Shown: positions 7,732-22,690, counted from the first letter of the stretch. The stretch is 64,000 nt of DNA from Desulfitobacterium_A nosdiversum (GCF_049860565.1 NZ_CP172056.1:496001-560000); one strand, 5' to 3'. The notes: generated by a model not told the origin, from the letters alone. Program-made: numbers and translations.

Positions 7732-10700
7732 TTAATAATTCATTATCGATTGACTCAACTCTCGTACCGTACCAATTCGATATTCAAACATCAGATCCCA
7801 CGTATCTAAGCATTGCAGTTCAGCTTCCGAATTACCTTGAATCCGATCATATAATATAGCAATTAACCGAGATAATTCTGGTGCTATCCCATATAGTTCA
7901 TTTCCGATATCCTTTGTTTCACCTTGAGTATTTTGTACAATGTTTTGACACATTCCTAGAATTATATCTTTCAATTTTTCAATCGGAGTGTCATTTTCAT
8001 TAATGAAATCAATGAATCGATGCATCAATAATCTGTTAACTTTAGTACTAACCACCTTTACAATAAATTCCAAGTCATCTTGGATACTCACTACCCCTTT
8101 ATACAGTATTGGTGAGAATGAATGAGAGAGATCACTATCTTCTTCATCTAAAAACCTCTCGATAATCAATTTGCATTTGTCATGTAAATCCCTATGTCCT
8201 AGTAAATTAATTGCGACATCTAGCATTCCTTTTTTTTGTACTTTAGTTTTATTTCTGTTGTGAACAATATCTTGAAAACTACCAAACAAGATATTCATAT
8301 TTGCTATATGCCTTGCTCCAATTTCTGAAACATCTTCATATTCTGATTGATACATTTGTAATACAAGCAGCCTTATTAATTCCTCATCCGTTTCAAATAG
8401 GTTATAGAATAATTGATAAGCTAAATGGTGAGAGACTAGTCTTATATCTCGCTTCGCTAAATCAAAAAACCAGTTCGTAGCTGTTTTTCTATCAATGATC
8501 ATTGCAGGACATAAACACTCAATAGCTGCCATATTAACTGCTAAATGAGTATCATATACTGCAAATTCTACAGAATCTTTGAGTTTAACATATCGTTTCT
8601 TATCTTCCCAAAGCAATGCGGCAATAGCCTCGGCTGCACATCCTCTTACACAATTCATTGAGTTAGAATGTAACATATTAACTGTTTTTCCTTCTTTATC
8701 ATCAGAAGACCAAACATTCATTTTGCCTGGTTCTGGGTCAGAGTGATTTCTAATTATATCTGAAATTAAGTTTAATATTGAATCATCCCATTTTTCATAG
8801 GCTCTTTCTCTAAGCGCTCTACAAAAGGATATAGCAACATCATCTCGATTTCTAAACTTAAGGAATAGTTGCTGCGCAACATCAACAGGCACTGGTTTCC
8901 AATTATCGTTAAGAGTATTTTCCTTGGGAGCTTCTTTTTTCTCTATGATGCGGTAGACGGCATTTACATAATGACTATCCACTTCATCAGTAAAACTCAA
9001 AGCCATATTCGCAATTCTTATTGGGTCTTTTTCACCTACACGTTCCAAATCCCTAGCGAATTGTTCTGGAGAAGACTCCAAAATCACCCCATCTTTCCTA
9101 GGCCATCTTTCACCCCAACGTTTATATGGTTTTTTATTTTCAATAATTCTAAGCCATTGTTTATTGTTAATTCTATCTGCAGCCACTCCCAGTGTCGAAC
9201 CGACCCAACCGGAATTCACCCTACTTCTTGTATATGGCACATCAAATTTCTCAAAACGCCTTTGCAATATTAACTCCAACTCTTTCGTACTCTTACTTTT
9301 TCTCTTATTATCCAAAGCAGGAATTAAATAACACTGAATCTTACCCCAATATGGCCAGTAAGCTAATAGACGACTACCAGATTTTCTGTTCTCTTTATTA
9401 AACTCAAAACGATGTTTGGCATGGCTTAGTTCATCTTCATCATGATAATAATAAATAGCTGCTTCAAGTTTGTTAAAAACTTGCTCCGAACACGTTTTTG
9501 AATGTCTTTCTATAATCCTTTTTGCTGAATACAAATACTCATCATTTTCTCCGATATAATTAAATAAACGATGATGAGGCCTCTCCAATAGCCAGTTTAA
9601 TGCATAATCCGAATATTCACTTGGTAACTTTTCCATGACATGAAGAATTATTTCATTTACTATTAGTGAATAATTTTGGAAATAGGGCTCAACCAGTTTA
9701 ATAAATTCTAGAGGATCATTTTGAATAAGTATAACAGCGGATGCTTTGATCATCTTTATAAAGGTTCTTCCATAAATTTGGTTCATATATTGCTTGCTTT
9801 CCCATATATCTAATTGTTTATCATATGGGTTTGTAATATTATAAGTTGCCTTTGCCACATATGGCATAAAGGTATTCCAAATATATAATGGATTACTTTC
9901 AGAAGCTTGAACCAATTTATCAATAGCCTTTTGATCTAAATCATGTTCATTGTACCCCTTATTTTCCCTATTTGTGACAAGCATATAAAGCATAATAATT
10001 GCTTTTTCCGGATTCTTATTTAGAAATGCTTCCCAATGGATATAGTTGTTCCTGAACTGAGGTCTCTTCTTTAATACTTCTAACCTGAATTCAAACATGG
10101 CTTCCGAATCATCTTCAATATTCCAACACAAGCAATTATAAATTTTAGTATCTTTATCAGTATCAATAAAAGCAAATGGTTGAACTTGTAAGGTCACTTC
10201 ATCAGGTATAGAAATATTTACCGATCTAAGCAAGCTAAATCCTAAATCTTCATTTACCTTTGTGTTAAGCCACGAAGTAATATACCCCTCCTGGATAAGA
10301 TATTTTATAAATACTGGATGACCAAGAAAAACAACATCAAAAATATGTTGTTTCCAGTATCTATCCTCTATGTTTGCCTCTATAAAAGATTTCACTTTTT
10401 GACTAATTTTATCTACCTGTCCCAATACTTCTAAAAAAACGTATTTCATATAAAACCGTATTTCCTGGCTAGTAAGTAGCTCGTTTCCAAGAGTGACAAA
10501 ATAATCAATATCATAATCCAATAGATTTTCGAGTAGCATTTGAAGTTGATATCGTTTCATAGGAGTTTGTTTTATTTTAGGTCCCATGATATTTATAATT
10601 GAAGCACCGTTAAATATTTCATTAAGCATTTTCTCTACAGAAAAATAGTCATAGAAGCTTTGATGGACAAATCCGATGTTGTTTCCATCTGAAATCAACA

Positions 10701-12345
10701 AACCATCTGATAATAGTTGCTTGACTGCAAGACGTGAATATTTACCAACAAGCTGTTGGGGCATCATAAGTTTTCCATATTTATCTATATGACTTACCAT
10801 AGCATCTTTTAATTCATTCAATTGGCTATTCGATATACCAATAGTCTCATAATGTTCGCTTAATTGTTCCCACCATTGTTTTATTAATTCACTAGAGGAG
10901 AGGTAATTACTGTTCCGTCTTTTTTCGTCTAAATTATTCCAAATATAAAGATTACTTGGAGTTCTTAACAAAACTTGTAGTTTTTTTGAAAGATTATTAA
11001 ATGTTTCACCAATAATATCCTTAACATCTTGGTCCTTCAATTCACCTATAACGATATCTTTCCATGTAATATTCTCTTTCTTATCATCATTTATAAATAG
11101 TGATTTAATTCCACTATCATTTTGAAAATCAAATGTGCGGCAAATAAATACAATTACTATTTTTTTATCACGATTTTTATTAATAATGATTGCCTCTCGA
11201 ATCATTTCCTTGCAAACTTCTAGTGCTGTTTTAGAATGATTATTTGTCCAACGAATAGCATCAAGTTGGTCAAGAATTAAAACAGCTTCTCTGTTTTTAG
11301 AAATATGATCCAGGCAAATTACTGGTGACTCGGGTAACCCTATACTTTCTCCATACTTTCTTGATGTATACTCTGGTGATCTTCTATCTAACTTCAAAGC
11401 AAGATGGATTATATTTGCTTTTTTAAGATTTTCTAATAATTCAAGAATACATCCGCTTTTCCCGCTTCCTGCTTTTCCATGCAAAATTAATGATATACCG
11501 TTTAAAACCTTGTTATAGCACTCTTCACTTTCTGTCCGATGAATAATCAAGTTATTTATTGGTACAAATGAAGAAATAAATTCTTCGTTTAGAAACTCAA
11601 GTCTTGAAATTACCCTCTCATCTTTACATAATTGTCTACTAGATAAGTCAGGTTGTGATAGCAAGTAATTATTTAACATAAAAGAATTTATTTCGGTTCC
11701 AAGCAATTGGTTCTCAATTGCATAATTAGAAATCAAAGAATATATTGCTTCTGAATTCCCTACAAAGAGAAACATAATGATTTCTTTTAGACTTTGCTTT
11801 GTATTAATATCATCAGGATATTGAATTAAGTATATTTTCCTTAGATATTCATATGCGCGGTATCGACCTTGTACCGTATCAATATCTAATTGCATATATT
11901 TTGCAAAACTCTTAAATGCTTTGACTACTTCTTTTCCGCTAGTTTCAATTTGATACTTATAAAAATCTTCAGAATTAGAATTTGAGTTTTGCGCTCTGAT
12001 TGTGAGATCGTTCATCATTACCCCGGCCACCGCCGAAATAAGATAATAGTTTACAGAATCATTATTTTCTAATTGCTTTTTGGCTTTCTTAAATATACCT
12101 CTAGCATCTAAGTCACTAAGATCCCAATATTCCTTACTAGAATTTCGCGCTTTGCATTGATGGCATTCTCGACTACCATCTAGGTTTTTAATCCAGAGAT
12201 CAACTCCTTCTTCCTCTTCACCAATAGCTTCAATAATCACAGAAGATATTTCTTCATTTAATAATCGCAACAATTGTTTTACGACCCAACGACTTTCATA
12301 CCTATTACCAAATTTATCTGCTCGGCCACCAGCTTCATAAGGCAT
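7732..12345 (-). CDS. Giant nuclease-STAND NTPase, Avs-like defence protein
   Basis: This is a ~1537-residue protein. Near residues 40-65 it has EEEGVDLWIKN and ECHQCKARN, a PD-(D/E)XK-type (Mrr/Cap4-like) nuclease pattern. At about 288-297 is a Walker A loop (HGKAGSGKSG), and near 350 a Walker B strand (AVLILDQLDAI). A winged-helix-like segment and about 900 mostly helical residues follow, reminiscent of TPR/HEAT-type sensor repeats. Nuclease + STAND NTPase + long repeat sensor is the architecture of antiviral STAND (Avs) proteins, which recognise phage proteins and then degrade DNA. I cannot assign an Avs subtype; other STAND/DUF4297-type defence proteins are possible. I chose the ATG at 12345 because GGGGGAAG precedes it; an ATG at 12366 exists. 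It ends at repeat copy 6 and borders the rRNA operon terminator. Confidence 0.7.
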   Translation of the reverse strand: MPYEAGGRADKFGNRYESRWVVKQLLRLLNEEISSVIIEAIGEEEEGVDLWIKNLDGSRECHQCKARNSSKEYWDLSDLDARGIFKKAKKQLENNDSVNYYLISAVAGVMMNDLTIRAQNSNSNSEDFYKYQIETSGKEVVKAFKSFAKYMQLDIDTVQGRYRAYEYLRKIYLIQYPDDINTKQSLKEIIMFLFVGNSEAIYSLISNYAIENQLLGTEINSFMLNNYLLSQPDLSSRQLCKDERVISRLEFLNEEFISSFVPINNLIIHRTESEECYNKVLNGISLILHGKAGSGKSGCILELLENLKKANIIHLALKLDRRSPEYTSRKYGESIGLPESPVICLDHISKNREAVLILDQLDAIRWTNNHSKTALEVCKEMIREAIIINKNRDKKIVIVFICRTFDFQNDSGIKSLFINDDKKENITWKDIVIGELKDQDVKDIIGETFNNLSKKLQVLLRTPSNLYIWNNLDEKRRNSNYLSSSELIKQWWEQLSEHYETIGISNSQLNELKDAMVSHIDKYGKLMMPQQLVGKYSRLAVKQLLSDGLLISDGNNIGFVHQSFYDYFSVEKMLNEIFNGASIINIMGPKIKQTPMKRYQLQMLLENLLDYDIDYFVTLGNELLTSQEIRFYMKYVFLEVLGQVDKISQKVKSFIEANIEDRYWKQHIFDVVFLGHPVFIKYLIQEGYITSWLNTKVNEDLGFSLLRSVNISIPDEVTLQVQPFAFIDTDKDTKIYNCLCWNIEDDSEAMFEFRLEVLKKRPQFRNNYIHWEAFLNKNPEKAIIMLYMLVTNRENKGYNEHDLDQKAIDKLVQASESNPLYIWNTFMPYVAKATYNITNPYDKQLDIWESKQYMNQIYGRTFIKMIKASAVILIQNDPLEFIKLVEPYFQNYSLIVNEIILHVMEKLPSEYSDYALNWLLERPHHRLFNYIGENDEYLYSAKRIIERHSKTCSEQVFNKLEAAIYYYHDEDELSHAKHRFEFNKENRKSGSRLLAYWPYWGKIQCYLIPALDNKRKSKSTKELELILQRRFEKFDVPYTRSRVNSGWVGSTLGVAADRINNKQWLRIIENKKPYKRWGERWPRKDGVILESSPEQFARDLERVGEKDPIRIANMALSFTDEVDSHYVNAVYRIIEKKEAPKENTLNDNWKPVPVDVAQQLFLKFRNRDDVAISFCRALRERAYEKWDDSILNLISDIIRNHSDPEPGKMNVWSSDDKEGKTVNMLHSNSMNCVRGCAAEAIAALLWEDKKRYVKLKDSVEFAVYDTHLAVNMAAIECLCPAMIIDRKTATNWFFDLAKRDIRLVSHHLAYQLFYNLFETDEELIRLLVLQMYQSEYEDVSEIGARHIANMNILFGSFQDIVHNRNKTKVQKKGMLDVAINLLGHRDLHDKCKLIIERFLDEEDSDLSHSFSPILYKGVVSIQDDLEFIVKVVSTKVNRLLMHRFIDFINENDTPIEKLKDIILGMCQNIVQNTQGETKDIGNELYGIAPELSRLIAILYDRIQGNSEAELQCLDTWDLMFEYRIGTVRELSQSIMNY

Positions 12346-12489
12346 AATACTTCCCCCTATGTACATAACTCTAGCTGAAGTACCTTATACGTTTGAATCA
12401 GCATCTAAGGTATATAGATATGTTTTCTATAAATACGCCAAGTTTCCTTCCATTTCGAGTTTTATTTTCCACATTTCTCTAGATTATAA

Positions 12490-12528
12490 CAAAAAAGAAC
12501 TACGTTATTTCTAACGTAGTTCTTTTTA
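12490..12528 (-). terminator. rRNA operon 1 terminator
   Basis: Perfect inverted repeat AAAAAGAACTACGTTA / TAACGTAGTTCTTTTT with a 4-base loop, followed by T-rich sequence on the minus strand, directly after the 5S gene. Confidence 0.9.
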
Positions 12529-12530
12529 CT

Positions 12531-12648
12531 TACCTGGCGACGACTTACTCTCCCAGGACCCTGCGGTCCAAGTACCCTCAGCCCTGGAGGTCTTAACTTC
12601 CGTGTTCGGTATGGGAACGGGTGGAACCCCTCCGGCATTATCACCAGA
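12531..12648 (-). rRNA. rrf: 5S ribosomal RNA (operon 1)
   Basis: The minus strand reads TCTGGTGATAATGCCGGAGG at the 5' end, with the conserved CCGAACACGGAAGTTAAG core and a 3' end GTCGTCGCCAGGTAA. Length is about 118 bases, normal for 5S. It is near-identical to the copy at 42875-42992. Ends are accurate to a few bases. Confidence 0.93.
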
Positions 12649-12770
12649 TCTTTTGAGTTTTCAGCTTTCGCTGTTCCCTCAAAACTGCACAGATTGTTTT
12701 CTTTTAAGTCTTCAGATTCTTCCCTAACCTTCGTTTGAGCTCCGGTTAGGTTTAACCTTCGTTGCGGTTT

Positions 12771-15684
<2,914 letters not shown>

Positions 15685-15937
15685 TAATTTTCTTTCCGCC
15701 ACTTCGGTTTTCAATGAATCCTTTGACTTAAAATTGACTTTTCTCTGTGCAGTTTTCAAAGAACGATGAGCACGGATGCTCGAGTGTCGCTGTAGCCAAA
15801 CTAGTGCGATACTCTCCACTGGAGACTATCGGGACGGCAAGAAGCGACCGATTTTGCTGATTTCTCAGCGGATTGTTAGTTTAGCATTTTTCATCTAAAC
15901 TTTCAATCTGTAATTTTTTCCAGAGAAACCGATGTTA

Positions 15938-16013
<76 letters not shown>

Positions 16014-16204
16014 ACTAATGGGTCTCTCAAAACTAAACAACAAGTAGTTTGCACTCAAACAGCACTTTTGTCACAGATTGCTCTGTGTTTTGCCTCTTCG
16101 GCTTGTGAGTCTTTCGACTCTACCCTAAACTCAACTCCGCTTTACAGCTTCATTCAATTTGGGATCGACCATAGGATAGTTAACTCTACTGAGTTAACAT
16201 GTCT

Positions 16205-17774
<1,570 letters not shown>

Positions 17775-17890
17775 AAATTTATGAAGATATTTGATTGCTC
17801 AAATAATCTTTAACTCATTGACGAGTCATTGGCTGTTCCTTGTTGTTTAGTTTTCAAAGACCGCGTCGCGATCACTCGCGACAGTTTTTA

Positions 17891-17919
17891 ATTTTAGCAG
17901 ATTCATTTTTTAATGTCAA
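17891..17919 (-). promoter_or_regulatory. rRNA operon 1 promoter P2 (proximal)
   Basis: TTGACA (17919-17914) and TAAAAT (17896-17891) on the minus strand with a 17-base spacer and TGC just before the -10 box; near-consensus sigma-A promoter, conserved before operon 2. Confidence 0.85.
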
Positions 17920-17963
17920 CTGCTTTTTTTCGCCTCAGGACGGCTGTCCTTGAGCGCTTTGTT

Positions 17964-17993
17964 AGAATAGCATAGTATAGTTATGGGTGTCAA
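17964..17993 (-). promoter_or_regulatory. rRNA operon 1 promoter P1 (distal)
   Basis: TTGACA (17993-17988) and TATTCT (17969-17964), 18-base spacer, in tandem with P2. The -10 region and downstream sequence are also found before operon 2. Confidence 0.75.
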
Positions 17994-18164
17994 CAACAAA
18001 ATTATATAAAAATCGACTTCATAATTTAAAAATTTGCTTTTTCAATTTACCCTTCATATCTAAATTCATATCCAAATATCTAATCCTAAATTTATCTATA
18101 TAATTTCTCGTCTTTAAGTCCTTAAATTAAGTAATGAAGTTCTTTAATAGTAAACAGAACGAAT

Positions 18165-18193
18165 CTGCAGGTGGAGATTAACTCCACCTGCAG
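18165..18193 (-). terminator. Hairpin at the end of the beta-oxidation operon
   Basis: A perfect 12-bp inverted repeat, CTGCAGGTGGAG / CTCCACCTGCAG with a 5-base loop, lies about 110 bases past the thiolase stop. There is no long T-run, so termination may be weak or Rho-assisted. The rest of 17994-18301 shows no gene. Confidence 0.6.
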
Positions 18194-18301
18194 TCACTTT
18201 ACCGCTATATCTAGGTAAGCTCGAAAATACTAATATTAAATGTCTTAAATATAGACTATTGATAGACTCAAGATGCTAGTCTTTAATCTCTAAGTCTCCA
18301 G

Positions 18302-19495
18302 TTAGGAAACCTTGATAACAAGAGCTGCACCCGTATCACCGGCAGCACAGCCTGTGAATAGTCCATAGCCGCCGCCGCGAATAGCCAACTCTTCGATCAT
18401 TTCAATAATACCACGCCCGGCTGTCGGTCCTTGTGGATGTCCGTAGACGAGAGAACAACCGTAGTTATTCATATTCATGACATCCAGACCCATTGCATTA
18501 GCCATGTAAAGGTCATTGGCTGTGAACGGATTGTGGGATTTGATCGCTTTTACATCTTTAGCACTGATTCCGGCTTTGTCTAAGGCCATTTGCGAAGCTG
18601 GAACTACAGCTGCTGCCATATGAGCCTTTTCTGCACGGGCATAACCGTAAGATAAAATTTGAATCTCAATATTCTTATCCGCACTCAGTTCGCGTGCTTT
18701 ATCTCTTGTGGTGACAATAAGACCGCAATTTCCGTCAGCCGGGTGAGTTTGAGCGCCAAAGGAGTGAACACCGCCGGGAATAACGGGTTTCAACGGGGCT
18801 AAAGTATCATAGGTTGTTGGAGTTACGCCTTCATCCGCATCGAGAACTCCTACTTTCTTTTTGCTGATTTTATATTCTGCAGGGAACATATAGCGTTTTT
18901 GGAATTCGCGGTCATTGGCTAAAGCATCGTTATATTGCTCATAACGTCTTGCCGTAACGCGGTCAACATCTTCTTTTGTAATACCGCCATACTTTCTAAC
19001 CACGTTCTCCGCTGTTTGAACCATGGCGACTCCGCCCCAGGGATCTTTAGCGAAGTTATCCATCATCCAGTTTTCGGGAATCATTTCGCCGCCGGCGCCC
19101 ACTGGATTCGGCCAGAGGGTGAAAGGACCATTGGAAGCGCGGTCTGTGACCAAGCAGAAGGTTGTGTCATAAGCCCCTGTTTCAAGACCTGTCGCTGCAT
19201 TATTGATAACAGTTGTCGATGTGGAACAGGCTTGAGATACGCTCATCCCCGGGATATCCGGAGCACCCATGAGAGCTGCTGCCCAAGGTGCATCATAGAA
19301 TGTATGAAGTTGTCCGATGGTTTTGCCAAAGTTAAGATATTCGAAGATTTGGGGATCGATTTCCCGTGATGCCAACCATCTTTTTGCGGTTGCAGCTGCA
19401 AGTTCAACCGAATGTTCATTTTGCAGACTGCCCTGCCAACGTGCAAATGGGGTGCTGTAATAACCGCCATAAGGAACATACGCTTTTGAATACAT
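18302..19495 (-). CDS. Thiolase-family acetyl-CoA acyltransferase (atypical)
   Basis: This 397-residue thiolase-fold protein would cleave 3-ketoacyl-CoA with CoA as the last beta-oxidation step. The nucleophile is Cys90 (VSQACSTSTT). His353 lies in YGHPQGPTAGR and the second active-site Cys is Cys383 (GCAAGDTGA). The usual NEAF motif is replaced by SHNPFTAND (320-328), so it is not a standard AtoB/FadA and may act on an unusual acyl chain. GAGGAGG precedes the ATG by eight bases. It is the last gene of the nine-gene operon, 72 bases after the FeS oxidoreductase gene. Confidence 0.82.
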   Translation of the reverse strand: MYSKAYVPYGGYYSTPFARWQGSLQNEHSVELAAATAKRWLASREIDPQIFEYLNFGKTIGQLHTFYDAPWAAALMGAPDIPGMSVSQACSTSTTVINNAATGLETGAYDTTFCLVTDRASNGPFTLWPNPVGAGGEMIPENWMMDNFAKDPWGGVAMVQTAENVVRKYGGITKEDVDRVTARRYEQYNDALANDREFQKRYMFPAEYKISKKKVGVLDADEGVTPTTYDTLAPLKPVIPGGVHSFGAQTHPADGNCGLIVTTRDKARELSADKNIEIQILSYGYARAEKAHMAAAVVPASQMALDKAGISAKDVKAIKSHNPFTANDLYMANAMGLDVMNMNNYGCSLVYGHPQGPTAGRGIIEMIEELAIRGGGYGLFTGCAAGDTGAALVIKVS

Positions 19496-19567
19496 GTGAA
19501 AAACCTCCTCAAAAATATATATTTATTTTTTTATGGGATTGCATTAAGTTAATTGGTCTTAACTGAA

Positions 19568-21634
19568 TTAAGAAACTTTCATTGCAAGAATTTCAGCAAT
19601 ATCGAGGGCCTTCACTTTTTCTTCGGCCTCTCTCGCCGCAATGCCGTCATTGATCATCGTCAGACAGAATGGGCAGGCTGTTCCTACCAGATCCACTCCA
19701 ATTTTAAGAGCTTCATCGGTTCTCATGTTGTTGATGTGTTCTCCTTCTTTCTCTTCTAACCACATCCGACCGCCTCCGGCTCCGCAGCAGAAGCTCTTTT
19801 CATGGTTATGCGCCATCTCACGGACCTCAAGCCCTGCCACTTTGAGCAGTTCACGCGGTTGTGTGTAGATTTCGTTGTAACGGCCGAGATAGCAGGAATC
19901 ATGGTAGGTAATCGTTTTTTGATCATTCGCCGAGGTGTTGTTGAATTGAAGCCGTCCGGATTGGACTAATTCATTTAAATACTCGGTATGGTGGATCACT
20001 TCATATTTCCCGCCGAACTCCGGATATTCATTTTTCAGGATATTGAAGCAGTGCGGGCACTGGGTGACGATTTTCTTGACGCCGTGACCGTTCATGACTT
20101 CAATATTCTCGGTGGCTAAGGAATAGAAGAGATATTCATTTCCTAATTTACGGGCAGAGTCTCCGCAGCATTTTTCTTCATTGCCCAAAATGGCGAAGTT
20201 GACGTCAGCCTTCTGCATGAGTTTAACAAAGGCTGCCGAAACTTTTTGGTTGCGGGCATCATAGGCTCCGGAACATCCCGGCCAATAGAGTATTTCAGCT
20301 TCTGGGTTTTCCTCGATGGTTTTTACGCCGATTCCGGTCAGGAAGTCTGCGCGGCTGGTCCAGCCGATACCCCAGGGGTTTCCGTTATTCTCCATGTTTT
20401 TGAAGGCGAGCTGCGCTTCACTCGGGAAGCGGGATTCCATCAGAACCAAGTTGCGGCGCATATCGATGGTTTTGTCGACATGCTCAACGAAGATCGGACA
20501 TTGCTGTTCACAGGAACGGCAGGTTGTGCAGGCCCAAAGATCTTCTTCGGGGATGACTTCCCCGATCAGAGCGCGCAAGCCGAGTTCTTCTTCAGTCGGA
20601 GCTTCCACAGCAGCGGCGACTTCTTCAGCACCTTGAGCGGACGCAGCAGAGGCCGGGTTAGCGGTCGCGTGTTTTTGCCGGGCTTCACCCATTTCTTCCA
20701 TGTAGACGCGCATGTCTTGGATGACGCGTTTCGGGCTTAAGTGCTTTCCGCTTAAGTAGGCGGGGCAATTGTCCTGGCAGCGTCCGCAGCGGATGCACGC
20801 ATCGGTGTTAAAGAGCGTTTTCCAGGAAAACTCGGTCAGTCTGCTTTTACCAAAGGTTTCTAGGCTTTCGTCCTCAAAATCAATCGTTTCCGGAATTCCG
20901 ATCGGACCCCGTTTTCTCATGAATTGATTGGCTAGGCCTAAGACAATATGCGAGAGCTTGGAATACGGAAGGTAGCCGATAAAGGTCATGGCCAAGACGA
21001 GATGGAACCACCATAAGAAGCGGTGGAAAGCCCCCAGGCTCTCAGGGCTCATGCCTTGGAACAGCGAGGCCATCCAATAGCCTGCAAATCCGTAAATCGC
21101 CCAGGGATCAGGTTTCGCAGCCATACGAACCGCTTGAATCAAAAACCCGGTAACGAGGATGATTAAAATAAGGGCAAGTAAGATTCCATCGTCCATTTTA
21201 TTATCAAGACGGTCAGGCTTCGTAATGTAACGCCGCCAAATGGCCATGAGCAAACCGACGATTGCTAATAAGCCAAAAAGATTGGCCGATAATTTAATGA
21301 AAACATATAACCCGCCGTGGAAAAGGTTCATTCCTAAGTCAGCTTGAAGCGCGACAATCGTGGTTGCAAAAGCGAGAATAACAAAGCCCCAGAAAATAAA
21401 GACGTGCATGACTCCCGGGAAAGGATCTTTAAGCACTCTTTTCTGAAATAAGCCATAGACCACGAGGTCTTTAATTCCGGCTTTGATATCTTGCCAGCGG
21501 TTTTCAGGCTGCCCCATCTTCCAAAGGTGCAGGCGTTTATAATATCCATATACTAAAAAGCCTACGGCGATCAAAAACAAGGGATAAACTAACCAATGTC
21601 CGTGAATGTTCCAGTACAGTTCACGTGTAATCAT
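19568..21634 (-). CDS. Membrane FeS oxidoreductase, Etf:(mena)quinone type (HdrD-like)
   Basis: This 688-residue protein starts with about 270 residues containing several membrane helices (for example WLVYPLFLIAVGFLVYGYY), a NarI-like membrane part. Two [4Fe-4S] motifs follow: CIRCGRCQDNCPAY near residue 280 and CTTCRSCEQQCPIF near 363. Two CCG domains come next (CCGDSARKLG near 488; HDSCYLGRYNE and CCGAGGGRMW near 615), as in heterodisulfide reductase subunit D. Proteins of this build encoded next to etfBA are known (for example in Syntrophomonas wolfei) and are proposed to pass electrons from reduced Etf to menaquinone. The start at 21634 has GAGAGG upstream. An Ala/Glu-rich linker separates the first FeS pair. 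Confidence 0.85.
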   Translation of the reverse strand: MITRELYWNIHGHWLVYPLFLIAVGFLVYGYYKRLHLWKMGQPENRWQDIKAGIKDLVVYGLFQKRVLKDPFPGVMHVFIFWGFVILAFATTIVALQADLGMNLFHGGLYVFIKLSANLFGLLAIVGLLMAIWRRYITKPDRLDNKMDDGILLALILIILVTGFLIQAVRMAAKPDPWAIYGFAGYWMASLFQGMSPESLGAFHRFLWWFHLVLAMTFIGYLPYSKLSHIVLGLANQFMRKRGPIGIPETIDFEDESLETFGKSRLTEFSWKTLFNTDACIRCGRCQDNCPAYLSGKHLSPKRVIQDMRVYMEEMGEARQKHATANPASAASAQGAEEVAAAVEAPTEEELGLRALIGEVIPEEDLWACTTCRSCEQQCPIFVEHVDKTIDMRRNLVLMESRFPSEAQLAFKNMENNGNPWGIGWTSRADFLTGIGVKTIEENPEAEILYWPGCSGAYDARNQKVSAAFVKLMQKADVNFAILGNEEKCCGDSARKLGNEYLFYSLATENIEVMNGHGVKKIVTQCPHCFNILKNEYPEFGGKYEVIHHTEYLNELVQSGRLQFNNTSANDQKTITYHDSCYLGRYNEIYTQPRELLKVAGLEVREMAHNHEKSFCCGAGGGRMWLEEKEGEHINNMRTDEALKIGVDLVGTACPFCLTMINDGIAAREAEEKVKALDIAEILAMKVS

Positions 21635-21700
21635 ATCTTTTCCTCTCTTCTTCACTTTAAGGATTCAATTTATCTTGTTTACTCCTCAGATTAAAGAGAG

Positions 21701-22690
21701 CTATTCATTGACTAATTTCTTGAATTCTTGAGTGAGTAGAGGCACGACGTCAAACAAGTCTCCGACAATCCCGTAATCTGCGACATTAAAGATGTTCGCG
21801 TCAGGGTCTTTGTTGATGGCCACAATGAACTTCGAAGAGCCCATTCCTGCAAGATGCTGAATAGCACCGCTGATGCCGCAGGCAATATACAGTGTGGGGG
21901 CAACCATACTTCCGGTTTGTCCAACCTGGAATTTGTTATCGATCCATCCTGAATCGACAGCTGCACGGGAAGCTCCTACGGCTCCGCCAACGATGTCCGC
22001 CAATTCTTCAAGAATTTTAAAGTTCTCCGGTGCTTTCATTCCCCGGCCGCCGGAAACAATGAAATCAGCTTCTGTAAGCGCTGGACGGCTCGAGACGGCA
22101 ATCGCGATATCTTTGATAATCGTCTTTAAGTCTGCAGGATCAACACTCACTGCTGCATCCACAACTTCGGCTTGACGGGAAGTATCCGGTTCAGACGGGA
22201 CGAAGGATTTCGGACGAATCGTGGCAAGCACGGGACGAGTGGTTGTTCCGACAAAACTATACGCACTTCCGGTATAGACTGGGCGTTTAAACACGAGGAA
22301 TTTTTCGGGATCCGTTTCCATGTCGACAACGTCTGAAGCTAAACCGACGCCTAAACGCTGCGCTAAACGCGGGGCTAAGTCTTTCGTCAGCGCGGTATGA
22401 CCGAGCAAGAACGCTACCGGATCATTGTCTTTAATCAGCTTGTTGAAGGCTGAAGTATAAGCTCCGGTGGTATATTGTTTCAATTCAGGGGAGTCCAAGA
22501 GATAGACTTGATCGGCTCCATAGCTTGCCGCTTGTCCAGCGAGGTCACGGATGCCTTCACCGGCAATGACTGCAATTAGGGGTTCACCGCTTTGATCGGC
22601 GATTTTACGCCCTTGACTTAAGAGTTCAAGGGATACTTTGCGAATTTGTCCATTATATTGTTCTACAAAAATCCATATTCCTTTTGGCAT
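21701..22690 (-). CDS. etfA: Electron transfer flavoprotein alpha subunit
   Basis: EtfA, 329 residues. It binds the electron-shuttling FAD through the C-terminal domain: GGRGMKAPENFKILEELADI, then GQTGSMVAPTLYIACGISGA, then INKDPDANIFNVADYGIVGD, the family's signature. The start is taken as ATG 22690 (MPKGIWIF), with AAAGGAG upstream; an open extension to 22747 would overlap etfB and is not credible. It works with EtfB to accept electrons from the acyl-CoA dehydrogenase and deliver them to the membrane FeS oxidoreductase encoded next. Confidence 0.95.
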   Translation of the reverse strand: MPKGIWIFVEQYNGQIRKVSLELLSQGRKIADQSGEPLIAVIAGEGIRDLAGQAASYGADQVYLLDSPELKQYTTGAYTSAFNKLIKDNDPVAFLLGHTALTKDLAPRLAQRLGVGLASDVVDMETDPEKFLVFKRPVYTGSAYSFVGTTTRPVLATIRPKSFVPSEPDTSRQAEVVDAAVSVDPADLKTIIKDIAIAVSSRPALTEADFIVSGGRGMKAPENFKILEELADIVGGAVGASRAAVDSGWIDNKFQVGQTGSMVAPTLYIACGISGAIQHLAGMGSSKFIVAINKDPDANIFNVADYGIVGDLFDVVPLLTQEFKKLVNE

